This document shows, one piece after another, positions 38,207 through 46,873 of a stretch of 64,000 nucleotides of DNA. The stretch is taken from positions 62,001 to 126,000 of the forward strand of contig JALCBY010000008.1 of assembly GCA_028066055.1 (NCBI GenBank), given 5' to 3'. Within the stretch, counting starts at the first letter, position 1. Each line of letters begins with the position of its first letter. Under the pieces are notes generated by a model. The model had not been told where the DNA came from, ran no database searches, and was given only the letters and a program-made list of their open reading frames with translations. The translations under genes were made by a program, and so were the position numbers. This DNA is from Hyphomicrobiaceae bacterium. Lineage in GTDB: Bacteria; Pseudomonadota; Alphaproteobacteria; Rhizobiales; Methyloligellaceae.

Positions 38207-39070
38207 TCAGGCCGCGAGCGGTTCCTCGCCAATGACGGTTGTGCGGTGCATGTAACGGTCTGCACTGTAGTCGGCGATTGCATAGTGCAGTGTGCACCGA
38301 TTGTCCCAGATAATGAGATCGCGCGGGCGCCAGCGATGGCGATACTGGAATTCGGGCTGGATCGCATGGTCATATAGAAAGCCGAGCAGCGCATCGCTTT
38401 CTTCCGGTGTAAATCCGATCAGATGCGATGTGTTGCCGGGATTGACGAACAAACTCCTGGTTCCCGTCTCCGCGTGAACGCGAACGACGGGGTGTTCCGC
38501 CATGTTTGCACCTTCAAGATCCTCCTCATCCACCTTCTCATGGCTCCAAGCCGCGTTGCTGGCGCCGGCAAAATGATGCAGGGCGCGCAACGGAGCAATC
38601 ATCTCCTTCATGGTGTCTGAGAGTGCCTCGTAGGCGAACGTCATGTTGGTGAAGACCGTGTCCCCCCCGATCGGAGGCACCTCGATTCCGTGGAGAATGG
38701 ACAACATCGCCGGTTTCTTGCGGAACGATACATCGGAATGCCAGTAGGTGCCGGCGCGCCGGCGTCCTTGAACCTCCCCGTCCACCACTTTGTTGGAAAC
38801 GCGATAGATCTGCGGAAAATCCGGATGCAGGTATGGTTTTACCGTGTTCTGGAGATGCTCTGCTTCACCGAACAACGGGCCGAAGGCGCGCGAAAAACTC
38901 ACATGCTGCTCCGGCGTCAGCTCCTGATCCCGCAAGACCAGAAGACCGCCAGCCTCATTCACCGCCCGGCGGAGTTTACCAATCACGTCTCCGCTTGAAA
39001 CATCGGACACATCGAGCCCGCAAATCTCCGCACCGATGGCCGGGCAAAGGCGTATCGCTTCAAAGTCCAT
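38207..39070 (-). CDS. TauD/TfdA-family 2-oxoglutarate-dependent dioxygenase
   Basis: A 287-residue Fe(II)/2-oxoglutarate dioxygenase. The iron-binding His-x-Asp is in YWHSDVSF, the distal His in CTLHYA, and the 2-oxoglutarate-binding Arg in MHRTTV. Relatives oxidise taurine, alkyl sulfates, 2,4-D or similar substrates; no sulfonate transporter is adjacent, so the substrate is unknown. I use the ATG at 39070 (MDFEAIRLCP); a much longer frame upstream to 39313 runs into the trxB region and has no family match. It diverges from trxB and converges closely on the exonuclease-fusion gene (9 bp between stops). Confidence 0.93.
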   Translation of the reverse strand: MDFEAIRLCPAIGAEICGLDVSDVSSGDVIGKLRRAVNEAGGLLVLRDQELTPEQHVSFSRAFGPLFGEAEHLQNTVKPYLHPDFPQIYRVSNKVVDGEVQGRRRAGTYWHSDVSFRKKPAMLSILHGIEVPPIGGDTVFTNMTFAYEALSDTMKEMIAPLRALHHFAGASNAAWSHEKVDEEDLEGANMAEHPVVRVHAETGTRSLFVNPGNTSHLIGFTPEESDALLGFLYDHAIQPEFQYRHRWRPRDLIIWDNRCTLHYAIADYSADRYMHRTTVIGEEPLAA

Positions 39071-39212
39071 TGTGTGTTTCTCCACAGCTACGGGCACAGG
39101 AGAAGTCGTGGCACGCGAGTTGTCAATGCGGTTGGCAATCAGGGCTCCAGCTTGCCATTTCCGGTCTCGCATCCTATCTCCGGAACGGGCTGAAATCGCC
39201 CGAATCTGATAG

Positions 39213-40211
<999 letters not shown>

Positions 40212-40241
40212 CGAGGCGGTCACAACGCACCGGGGGCACCA

Positions 40242-41132
40242 ATGGATTGGGATAAACTCAGGATTTTTCATGAAGCTGCTGAGGCAGGCAGCTTCACTCA
40301 TGCGGGCGAAAAGCTCGATATGAGCCAATCTGCCGTGAGCCGACAGGTCAGTGCTCTTGAAAAAGAGCTCAACGTTCCCCTGTTCAACCGTCACGCGCGC
40401 GGACTGATGCTCACCGAACAGGGCGAGATGCTCTATCGCACGGCACATGACGTGTTCCAGAAACTGCGGGCAACCCAGACCCGCCTGGCGGACTCAAAAA
40501 CGAAGCCCTTTGGAGATTTCCGCATCACGACAACCGTCGCGCTCGGCTCGTCCTGGCTGGCGCCGCGTATCGGCGAATTCATCGAACTCTATCCCGATAT
40601 ACGGGTCGAGCTGATGCTCGAATACGATCAGCTCGATCTGACCATGCGCGAGGCCGATGTCGGTATCTGGCTGAGGCCACCATCCCAGGGCGATCTCATT
40701 CAACGCCGCCTTTTTACGGTTCACCTGCATATCTATGCGTCCAGCGGCTACATCAAGCGGTTTGGTCCGCCGAAAGATCTGGCGGATCTCGACAATCATC
40801 GCATTCTGACATTCGGCGGGTTTGCTCCGCCTCAGATCCGGGAGATCAACTGGCTCGAAGAGGTGGGACGCGAGGGCGGCGAAAAACGCGCGCCGGTCTT
40901 GCGGGTCAACAATCTCTATGCGCTGAAGCGTGCCTGCCAGCGCGACCTCGGGCTTGCCATCCTGCCGGACTATATGGCTCGAGAAGAATCCAATCTGGTA
41001 CAGGTGCTTACAGATGCGGAATTACCCGCGTTCGAGACCTTTTTTGTCTATCCCGAAGGCGCGCGCGAGTCGAAGCGGGTGAGCGTGTTCCGTGATTTCA
41101 TCGTCGCAAAAGCCCGGGAATGGTCGTTCTGA
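40242..41132 (+). CDS. lsrB: LysR-family regulator, LsrB/VtlR type
   Basis: A 296-residue LysR regulator. The N-terminus MDWDKLRIFHEAAEAGSFTH and the stretch RQVSALEKELNVPLFNRHARG closely match, from memory, rhizobial LsrB (Sinorhizobium) and VtlR (Agrobacterium/Brucella), as does the C-terminal DLDNHRILTFG region. Those regulators act in oxidative stress, lipopolysaccharide and virulence or symbiosis, and VtlR activates the AbcR small RNA gene nearby. The trxB-lsrB order is the same as in Sinorhizobium. The next 350 bp contain an AbcR-like RNA, which adds support. The orthology is strong; the regulon in this organism is inferred. Confidence 0.9.
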   Translation: MDWDKLRIFHEAAEAGSFTHAGEKLDMSQSAVSRQVSALEKELNVPLFNRHARGLMLTEQGEMLYRTAHDVFQKLRATQTRLADSKTKPFGDFRITTTVALGSSWLAPRIGEFIELYPDIRVELMLEYDQLDLTMREADVGIWLRPPSQGDLIQRRLFTVHLHIYASSGYIKRFGPPKDLADLDNHRILTFGGFAPPQIREINWLEEVGREGGEKRAPVLRVNNLYALKRACQRDLGLAILPDYMAREESNLVQVLTDAELPAFETFFVYPEGARESKRVSVFRDFIVAKAREWSF

Positions 41133-41186
41133 CGGACAAGTCCAAATTGTCGCATCGAGCTTTCTGCTTTATTTTCAGACAATTAA

Positions 41187-41208
41187 AGCTATGCACCTCT
41201 GCATAGCT
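41187..41208. promoter_or_regulatory. Perfect 9-bp dyad upstream of the sRNA
   Basis: AGCTATGCA-CCTC-TGCATAGCT, 55 bp after lsrB and about 70 bp upstream of the sRNA's first stem. It has no T tract, so a protein-binding site (for example for the adjacent LysR regulator) is at least as likely as an RNA structure. It does not fit the simple T-N11-A LysR box. Confidence 0.45.
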
Positions 41209-41271
41209 GCCATGCGCTCCAGGCACTTGTTGCGGTGCACCCAGCCCTTAATATCCGTTTAACTGTGATTG

Positions 41272-41414
41272 TGAATAGAAGGCATGTCTTCCTCCCTTAA
41301 AGATGCCTTCGGGACCGTCAGGTCTTTTGCAATTGCAAATTTGACGCTCTACCCCCCTGGAGCGGCAAAAAGAAGTGAAGCCGGGCCACGCCAACTGGTC
41401 CGGCTTTTTCTTTT
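41272..41414 (+). ncRNA. AbcR-like (alpha-r15 family) small regulatory RNA
   Basis: Three stem-loops in a row: SL1 41279-41309 (stem AAGGCAT / ATGCCTT, 17-base loop carrying CTTCCTCCCTT), SL2 41345-41364 (stem CGCTCT / GGAGCG, loop ACCCCCCT) and SL3, a strong Rho-independent terminator at 41378-41414. The two pyrimidine-rich loops are complementary to Shine-Dalgarno sequences, which is the hallmark of AbcR RNAs. These repress ABC-transporter and other mRNAs, usually with Hfq. In Sinorhizobium and Agrobacterium the abcR genes lie beside lsrB/vtlR, and here the locus is 140 bp downstream of that gene. Only one copy is seen; many rhizobia have two in tandem. The 5' end is approximate: I see no clear promoter, though TTGTTG / TAATAT (41227-41254, 16-bp spacing) is possible. 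Confidence 0.78.
41378..41414 (+). terminator. Terminator hairpin of the AbcR-like RNA
   Basis: An 11-bp stem (AAGCCGGGCCA / TGGTCCGGCTT, one G-T pair), seven-base loop, then TTT C TTTT-type T-rich tail. A tail of this kind is also the usual Hfq-binding site of such RNAs. Confidence 0.93.
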
Positions 41415-41490
41415 CTGACACACTTTTCTTGCCTTGGAGAACTGCACAGCGATACTTGCTTCACGCACGTTGAATCGCGGAGTTGAACCC

Positions 41491-42342
41491 ATGGCGATCC
41501 CCTCAGGGCTGGATCAGGTCGACAATCGTTTCGTCGAGATTTACGAGCAGGCGCGGCAGCGGATTGTCGACGATCAGAAGTTCAAGGGGTTGCTGATTTT
41601 TGTCGGTGACGAAATGCGGCTTTACCACGCCGGAAAGCCCGTTCAGATATTCACCGGGATGCAGCCGATCGCTTACACTAGGCTCAAGACCAACGGGCAT
41701 ATGCCTATGGCCCTTCTCTGCCTGCTGGGAGACGTGGCGAATGGAGACCCGTTGCCGGAGCCCAGATTGCACGCTCTGTCCGATTATTCGGAAATGGTGA
41801 AAGCCGCATCCTCAGAATTGGACCTGAAGGAAGAATTGCGTCAGGGACTTCTCGAGAAACCAATCGACCTCTTCAACCACTGCGTCGCATTCATGGAATC
41901 CGTGCTCCGCGCCGGAAACGTGAAGCCCGATGACATCATGAAGTTCGCGCGAGATGCGGAAAAAGACATCAATGCCGCACTTGCCGGTGCCGCAAGGGCC
42001 CAGCTCAACGCGTGCCATGAACGCATCACCCAAATCCGCGCCGAGATGCTTTCGGCGGAGGAATGGCGGTCGCTCTGGGTCCTGATACTCGGGAACTACA
42101 TGGCACGGCAGGGTGAGCTCTTCCTGCAGTATTTCTCACGGGTGCTGCACACGCCGGAGCAAGGTGACCACCGGCTTGTCTATTTTGAAGGTGAAGACGT
42201 TGAACTGGCACTCGAGCGGCTTGGTACGGTCATGCTGGACACTCATGCGTCACAGGCCGTTTTCGCCGACCGCGATCGGTTACACCGGGACGTGCTTGCC
42301 GATGAGACGGCAAGATATCTGAAAACCCTGCTGAGGGGTTAG
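41491..42342 (+). CDS. Conserved-looking hypothetical protein
   Basis: A 283-residue protein that I do not recognise. It starts at the ATG at 41491 (MAIPSGLDQVDNRF). It is soluble, without a signal peptide or membrane segment, and mostly helical with a mixed-charge composition. Segments that may be functional are LLIFVGDEMRLYHAGKP near residue 35 and the acidic C-terminal helices. It follows the sRNA terminator by 76 bp and converges on msrP with 12 bp between stops. Codon use looks like that of its neighbours, so it is probably a real, native gene. A link to the lsrB/sRNA locus is only positional. Confidence 0.75.
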   Translation: MAIPSGLDQVDNRFVEIYEQARQRIVDDQKFKGLLIFVGDEMRLYHAGKPVQIFTGMQPIAYTRLKTNGHMPMALLCLLGDVANGDPLPEPRLHALSDYSEMVKAASSELDLKEELRQGLLEKPIDLFNHCVAFMESVLRAGNVKPDDIMKFARDAEKDINAALAGAARAQLNACHERITQIRAEMLSAEEWRSLWVLILGNYMARQGELFLQYFSRVLHTPEQGDHRLVYFEGEDVELALERLGTVMLDTHASQAVFADRDRLHRDVLADETARYLKTLLRG

Positions 42343-42354
42343 ACCGGTGCGCCG

Positions 42355-43320
42355 CTACATCCAAGTCGTGCGCTTGTCTTCCATGCCCGTGTACATATCG
42401 GCGACGAATTCGCCATAGCCGTTGTATTTCAGCGTCGGCACGCGAATGCTCGTCCCCAATACGCGCTCCGTCGCCTGGCTCCAGCGCGGATGGTCAACCT
42501 GCGGGTTCACATTGGCCCAGAAGCCATACTCCTTACCCTGGACAACCTCCCAGAAGCTTTTCGGCCTTTTATCCGTGAAGGTGAAGCGCACAATAGACTT
42601 GATGTGCTTGAAGCCGTACTTCCAGGGCACGGCGAGACGCAGAGGCGCGCCAAACTGTTTGGCCATGGGCTTACCGTATGCGCCTGTCACCATGAACGTC
42701 AGTTCGTTGGTCGCCTCCGCGATCGTCAAGCCCTCCACATAGGGCCAGGGATACCAGGAGGCCCTTTGCCCGCGGGCAACTTCCGGGTTCTTGAAGGTTT
42801 CCATCCGAACATATTTCGCCTTGGCGAGCGGCTTTGCCATCTCAACCAGGTCTTTCATGGCAAAACCCGACCACGGGATCGTCATGGACCATGCCTCGAC
42901 ACAGCGGTGGCGATACAGCCGCTCTTCAAGTGTCATTTTCCGGATCAGCTCATCGATACCGATCTTGAACGGTTTTTCCACGTCACCGTCAATCGTAACC
43001 TCCCAAGGCCGGATGGGTAACGCCTGCGCGGCTTCGTGGATCTTTTTGTGCGAGCCGAACTCGTAGAAATTGTTGTAGCGGGAATTGACACTCTCAGGTG
43101 TCAGTTGAAGCGGGATCTTGTATTTCGGATTGCGTTTTGCAGGATAGAGATCGGCGGTTGGATCGGCATCCTTTGCAGCGGCAAATGCCACATCCGGCAA
43201 CGCACCCGCCACGGCGATCGAACCACTCCCGGCCAGAAATGTCCGCCGATTGATGAACACATCCTCAGGCGTAACCAGTTGCTCGGGTATCTCCCAACCT
43301 TTCGGTATCTTGATCAGCAT
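42355..43320 (-). CDS. msrP: Methionine-sulfoxide reductase molybdoenzyme subunit MsrP (YedY)
   Basis: MsrP is a periplasmic molybdenum enzyme that repairs oxidised methionines in envelope proteins. The 321-residue protein has a Tat signal (INRRTFLAG, Arg25-Arg26), the molybdenum ligand Cys140 in RHRCVEAW, and the family segments WSGFAMKDLV and GAPLRLAVPWKYGFKHIKSI. Its usual heme-membrane partner MsrQ is not next to it in this window; it could lie elsewhere. The upstream region is shared with the divergent TAXI gene. Confidence 0.96.
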   Translation of the reverse strand: MLIKIPKGWEIPEQLVTPEDVFINRRTFLAGSGSIAVAGALPDVAFAAAKDADPTADLYPAKRNPKYKIPLQLTPESVNSRYNNFYEFGSHKKIHEAAQALPIRPWEVTIDGDVEKPFKIGIDELIRKMTLEERLYRHRCVEAWSMTIPWSGFAMKDLVEMAKPLAKAKYVRMETFKNPEVARGQRASWYPWPYVEGLTIAEATNELTFMVTGAYGKPMAKQFGAPLRLAVPWKYGFKHIKSIVRFTFTDKRPKSFWEVVQGKEYGFWANVNPQVDHPRWSQATERVLGTSIRVPTLKYNGYGEFVADMYTGMEDKRTTWM

Positions 43321-43692
43321 CCGTTTCTCCCTTCCCTGGGGATACTGTTAGGTCCGCGACCGCAGACCGGCAAGTCACTTGTACGAGATGATTGCATCAT
43401 TGCCTCGCGACACAACGCACGCGCCAACAGACCCCTTGGAAGATATACGCCCGACACCATGCTTCGGATGCAAGACAGGACGGCAGATCATCCGGCTCTC
43501 CACGCGACCGGATTGTCCAGCTCGGCAGAAAACTGTGAACGCCGCGGTGCAATCAGCTCCCGCGACGTTGCAGCCCGGCAACACCAGCTCTTCAATTGAA
43601 TTCAAGACTTTGCGGCCAATTACTACGCCATCTGGGCAATAAATCTCGAAATTGACGAAATCCCGTCTTATTCCAGTACCAATTGCCCCAGT

Positions 43693-43721
43693 CTCGGCAA
43701 AAACTCGGCAAATTGCTCGGC
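43693..43721. repeat. Three CTCGGC repeats at helical spacing
   Basis: CTCGGC starts at 43693, 43704 and 43716, i.e. 11 and 12 bp apart, on the same DNA face. The array lies 70-100 bp upstream of the TAXI start and looks like an operator or activator array. No regulator gene is adjacent. Confidence 0.4.
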
Positions 43722-43746
43722 TAACGTTCGTGCAGGGCACTATATA

Positions 43747-43764
43747 ACTCGCTGGGGGGCGAGT
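43747..43764. promoter_or_regulatory. Inverted repeat before the TAXI gene
   Basis: ACTCGC-TGGGGG-GCGAGT, 27 bp upstream of the ATG and probably within the 5' leader. It could be an operator or a leader hairpin. Confidence 0.4.
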
Positions 43765-43791
43765 GTTTGTATTTGCGTCAGGGAGGGAACA

Positions 43792-44916
43792 ATGACGCGT
43801 CTGCTCAAGGCCATTGGTCTCGCTGTGCTTGTCATTGCGTTTTCCGCGCTTGATACAGTTCAGTCGCAGACTTCGGGTAACCAGGCCCAGCCGGAATCGC
43901 ACGGCCAAACCGTCGCGCGCGTTAACGGCGGACGTGTCGGGATCATTTCCGGTGGGATCGGCGGTACGTATATTCGCATCGCGACCGACCTTGCGTCCGT
44001 GCTCGACGACGGTGACCGGATTCGTGTGTTGCCGATCATGGGAAAGGGTTCGGTGCAGAATATCTCCGACATCCTCTACCTAAAGGGGATCGATATCGGC
44101 ATCGTCCAGTCCGATGTCCTCAGCTTCATGCAGCGCAAGGCGGTGCACCGGAATATCCAGGCCCGCATCCATTACATTACCAAGCTGTACAACGAAGAAT
44201 TCCATCTCGTGGCGGCCAAGGGCATTAACGACATCCAACAGCTGGCCGGCAAAAAGGTGAACTTTGGCGTCAAAGGCAGTGGCACGGACATGACCGCGAC
44301 CACAGTCTTCTCAAATCTTGAAATTGACGTCGTGCCTGTTCACTACGATCAGGCACTTGCTCTCGACAAGATCAAGAAGGGTGAAATCGCCGCCACCATT
44401 TATGTGGCCGGGAAACCGGCCCGTGCCATCGCGGAGCTCAAACGGGGTTCGGGTTACAAACTGCTGGCGGTACCGTTCACCGAGAAACTTCAGGAAACAT
44501 ATTTGCCCGCGCGTCTCTCGGCAAAGGACTATCCGAACCTTGTGAAGCGTCGCGCTGCTGTTGATACGATTGCGGTGGGTGCAGTGATGGCGGTCTTTAA
44601 CTGGAAGTCATCCAATGCACGTTACCAACGCGTTGTGAGGTTCATCGACGCGTTCTTTTCAAACTTCAACGAGTTCCAGCAGCAGCCGCGTCATCCGAAA
44701 TGGCGCGAGGTCAATCTCGCCGCGAAGCTGCCGGGATGGACACGCTTCCCATACGCCGAGCAGTGGCTGGCAAAGAACAAGCCGAAACCGCCGGTGGATA
44801 CCAAGCAGGAATTCAAAAGATTCGTTGCTGCGCAGGGGCCCAATTCCGGTTTTTCGCAGCCTGAACTCGAAAAATTATTCAAGAAGTTCGTTCAGTGGCA
44901 ACAGACAAGACAATAA
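43792..44916 (+). CDS. TAXI-family TRAP transporter solute-binding protein
   Basis: A 374-residue periplasmic binding protein with an N-terminal signal peptide (cleavage after about residue 25). TAXI features are GIISGGIGGTYIRIATDLA, the SVQNISDILYLKGIDIGIVQ region and VNFGVKGSGTDMTATTVF. TAXI proteins usually feed a fused TRAP membrane permease; none is in this window, so this is either an orphan or works with a distant permease. GGGAGGG precedes the ATG. Its stop lies 80 bp before the next gene on the same strand. The ligand is unknown; characterised TAXI proteins bind glutamate or similar carboxylates. Confidence 0.92.
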   Translation: MTRLLKAIGLAVLVIAFSALDTVQSQTSGNQAQPESHGQTVARVNGGRVGIISGGIGGTYIRIATDLASVLDDGDRIRVLPIMGKGSVQNISDILYLKGIDIGIVQSDVLSFMQRKAVHRNIQARIHYITKLYNEEFHLVAAKGINDIQQLAGKKVNFGVKGSGTDMTATTVFSNLEIDVVPVHYDQALALDKIKKGEIAATIYVAGKPARAIAELKRGSGYKLLAVPFTEKLQETYLPARLSAKDYPNLVKRRAAVDTIAVGAVMAVFNWKSSNARYQRVVRFIDAFFSNFNEFQQQPRHPKWREVNLAAKLPGWTRFPYAEQWLAKNKPKPPVDTKQEFKRFVAAQGPNSGFSQPELEKLFKKFVQWQQTRQ

Positions 44917-44996
44917 ACGGGACCGGGGACGGCGAGTCGCCGTGTGAGGCCAAAAATGCCAACGGGTCCGGAGTGTATTTAGTACGGAGCAGAAAG

Positions 44997-46784
44997 ATGG
45001 CGGGTCAGACAGAAATGGCGCTGGCAAAAGAAGAAAACCAGCGAAAAACGACAAAGACAAAGAAGAAGCGCTCGGCGAGTACGAAGAAATCCGGCAGCGC
45101 CACGCGCAAGAAGAGTGCAGCTTCACGGACCGCGAAACAGGCCGAAGGCGGCGGGCTGCCAATCATGAAACTTCGCGCCATCGACATTGTCGACGGAAGC
45201 GGCACCAAGGCTGCGGATCCGGATAAAACAAACGAGCAGGACAATGAGCAGCCGCAGGTGATTCATATGCCGCCGCCTGCTGCAAACGAGGTACGAGCGG
45301 CAGATGAAAGTATGGATCAGTCCGCCGACGGCAGTTCGGTGGAAAGTGAAGACCATGCGAATGAAAACCAGGTATCTGATCCGGAACTTCTCGAACTCCT
45401 GGAGCAACTCAGTGTCACGATCGATACAGCCAACACAGTTCTTGACGCGGCTGTGAATGTCCCGCCGGACGGGTCACAACCGCCTCCCCAGATACCAAGC
45501 GAACAAACGCCTTCAGAGACGGACGGCACACAACAAATGCAACAATCACAAAGTCCTCAACCACAGTTTGATCGGCTCGCCGACCGTCTGTCGGGGGTAC
45601 ACCAGGAAAAAGACGACCTGCGCCCTCTGGCGGAACGGTTCGCGTCGAAGCCAAATTTAGGCGAAACGGGACGTACGAAGCACGGTAAATTCGGGCTGGT
45701 CGCAAACGCCGCCCTTACGGCTGTCATCGTCGCTGCTGGCGTCGGTTGGCTCGCCTATACCAATCCATGGATTCTCGAGAGCGGGAAAGATGCAGCAACG
45801 CCCGCTCCCGCGACTGCGCCGGAACAGGCAGCTACGGTCAAACCTCAGGAAACCGCATCGGCAACACCTGAAGCCGCAAAGGTTCAGGCGCAGCTTGCGG
45901 ACGAGCGCGCTCCGCTTCCAAACGCGGGCTCCAAGGTGGAAACTGCGGCGCAGACACCCGCTGTTGCACCTGCGCCGGCGGCACCCAAACCGGCCCTATC
46001 CGCCTTGACCCCGCCGGATGACGATCCGGTTCCGATGGAGAACGCGGCCAATGCGCCAGCCGAACCCACGGTTTTGAAGCCGGTCCGAGGCACGGCGGGA
46101 GACAATATCGCGCTCAACATCGCGCTCCCCGCGGATGCGGGCACTGCGGAAATGTCCATCATGGTTCAAAGCGTGCCAAAAGAAACCAAACTGTCGGCTG
46201 GCAAAAATCTCGGGTCCGGAAACTGGCTGCTGACGACCGGACAGCTCGATGGGCTGACGCTGAACACCCAGCGCGACCTCCAACCCGGTCAGTATCAGGT
46301 TGAGATCATCATGGTTCGCAGCGACGGAAAAGTGCCAGAGGCCCGCAAGCTCGCCGTGCTTGTCGACGCGGCACAACCGCCGGCACAGCCACGTGTCCAG
46401 CGTGCACCGGCAAGGGAAGCTGTTGCGCCGAAACCGGCAGATGGGAGGGGATCTGTTGCCGTTGCAAAGCCTGATGCTCCAGCGGCACCACTGGCGCCCG
46501 CGGCTCCGGTGGAGGCACAGCCCACTCTTCCGCCACTCAGCCAAAATCAGGTCAGCAGTATTCTCGACCGGGGCGATGCGCTTCTGCGCGAAGGCGACGT
46601 GGCAGGAGCCCGCCTGTTGCTTGGATATGCGGCAGCGCGCGGCCACAAGGAAGCCATGCTGAAACTGGCAAGAAGCTACGACCCCGAGTATCTCGCAAAG
46701 CTCGGGGTGCGTGGTGTGCAACCGGATGCTGCAAAGGCGGCCCACTGGTACGAACAAGCGAGGCGGACGGCAACCGCTCAGTAA
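44997..46784 (+). CDS. Membrane protein with Lys-rich N-terminus and C-terminal Sel1-like repeats
   Basis: A 595-residue single-pass protein of unknown function. The first 35 residues after MAGQTEMAL are Lys/Ser/Thr/Ala-rich, similar in composition to histone-H1-like tails. A long acidic low-complexity region follows, then one membrane helix (about 233-254), a Pro/Ala-rich stretch, a beta-rich domain (about 360-450) and a C-terminal pair of helices resembling Sel1/TPR repeats (RGDALLREGDVAGARLLLGY, then AAHWYEQARR). So the N-terminus is probably cytoplasmic and the Sel1 part periplasmic. I start at the ATG at 44997 with a GGAGC site; the frame is open to 44895. Similar proteins of unknown function occur in Hyphomicrobiales. 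Confidence 0.8.
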   Translation: MAGQTEMALAKEENQRKTTKTKKKRSASTKKSGSATRKKSAASRTAKQAEGGGLPIMKLRAIDIVDGSGTKAADPDKTNEQDNEQPQVIHMPPPAANEVRAADESMDQSADGSSVESEDHANENQVSDPELLELLEQLSVTIDTANTVLDAAVNVPPDGSQPPPQIPSEQTPSETDGTQQMQQSQSPQPQFDRLADRLSGVHQEKDDLRPLAERFASKPNLGETGRTKHGKFGLVANAALTAVIVAAGVGWLAYTNPWILESGKDAATPAPATAPEQAATVKPQETASATPEAAKVQAQLADERAPLPNAGSKVETAAQTPAVAPAPAAPKPALSALTPPDDDPVPMENAANAPAEPTVLKPVRGTAGDNIALNIALPADAGTAEMSIMVQSVPKETKLSAGKNLGSGNWLLTTGQLDGLTLNTQRDLQPGQYQVEIIMVRSDGKVPEARKLAVLVDAAQPPAQPRVQRAPAREAVAPKPADGRGSVAVAKPDAPAAPLAPAAPVEAQPTLPPLSQNQVSSILDRGDALLREGDVAGARLLLGYAAARGHKEAMLKLARSYDPEYLAKLGVRGVQPDAAKAAHWYEQARRTATAQ

Positions 46785-46820
46785 TGTATGCGGCGGGCCG
46801 GGCGCCCGCATTGCAAATGC

Positions 46821-46850
46821 GAAGGGGCCGGAAAACCGGCCCCTTCTTTC
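46821..46850 (+). terminator. Rho-independent terminator after the Sel1-like gene
   Basis: Perfect 11-bp stem (GAAGGGGCCGG / CCGGCCCCTTC) with an AAAA loop, then TTTC; between two convergent genes. Confidence 0.85.
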
Positions 46851-46873
46851 ATTTCAAAACGTGGCTTTTGGTG

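Larger units (their letters stand above)
43321..43791. other. 471-bp divergent intergenic region between msrP and the TAXI gene
   Basis: No convincing gene: open frames here lack ribosome-binding sites and family character. It holds three CTCGGC repeats and an inverted repeat close to the TAXI start (see separate entries) and presumably both promoters. Confidence 0.7.
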
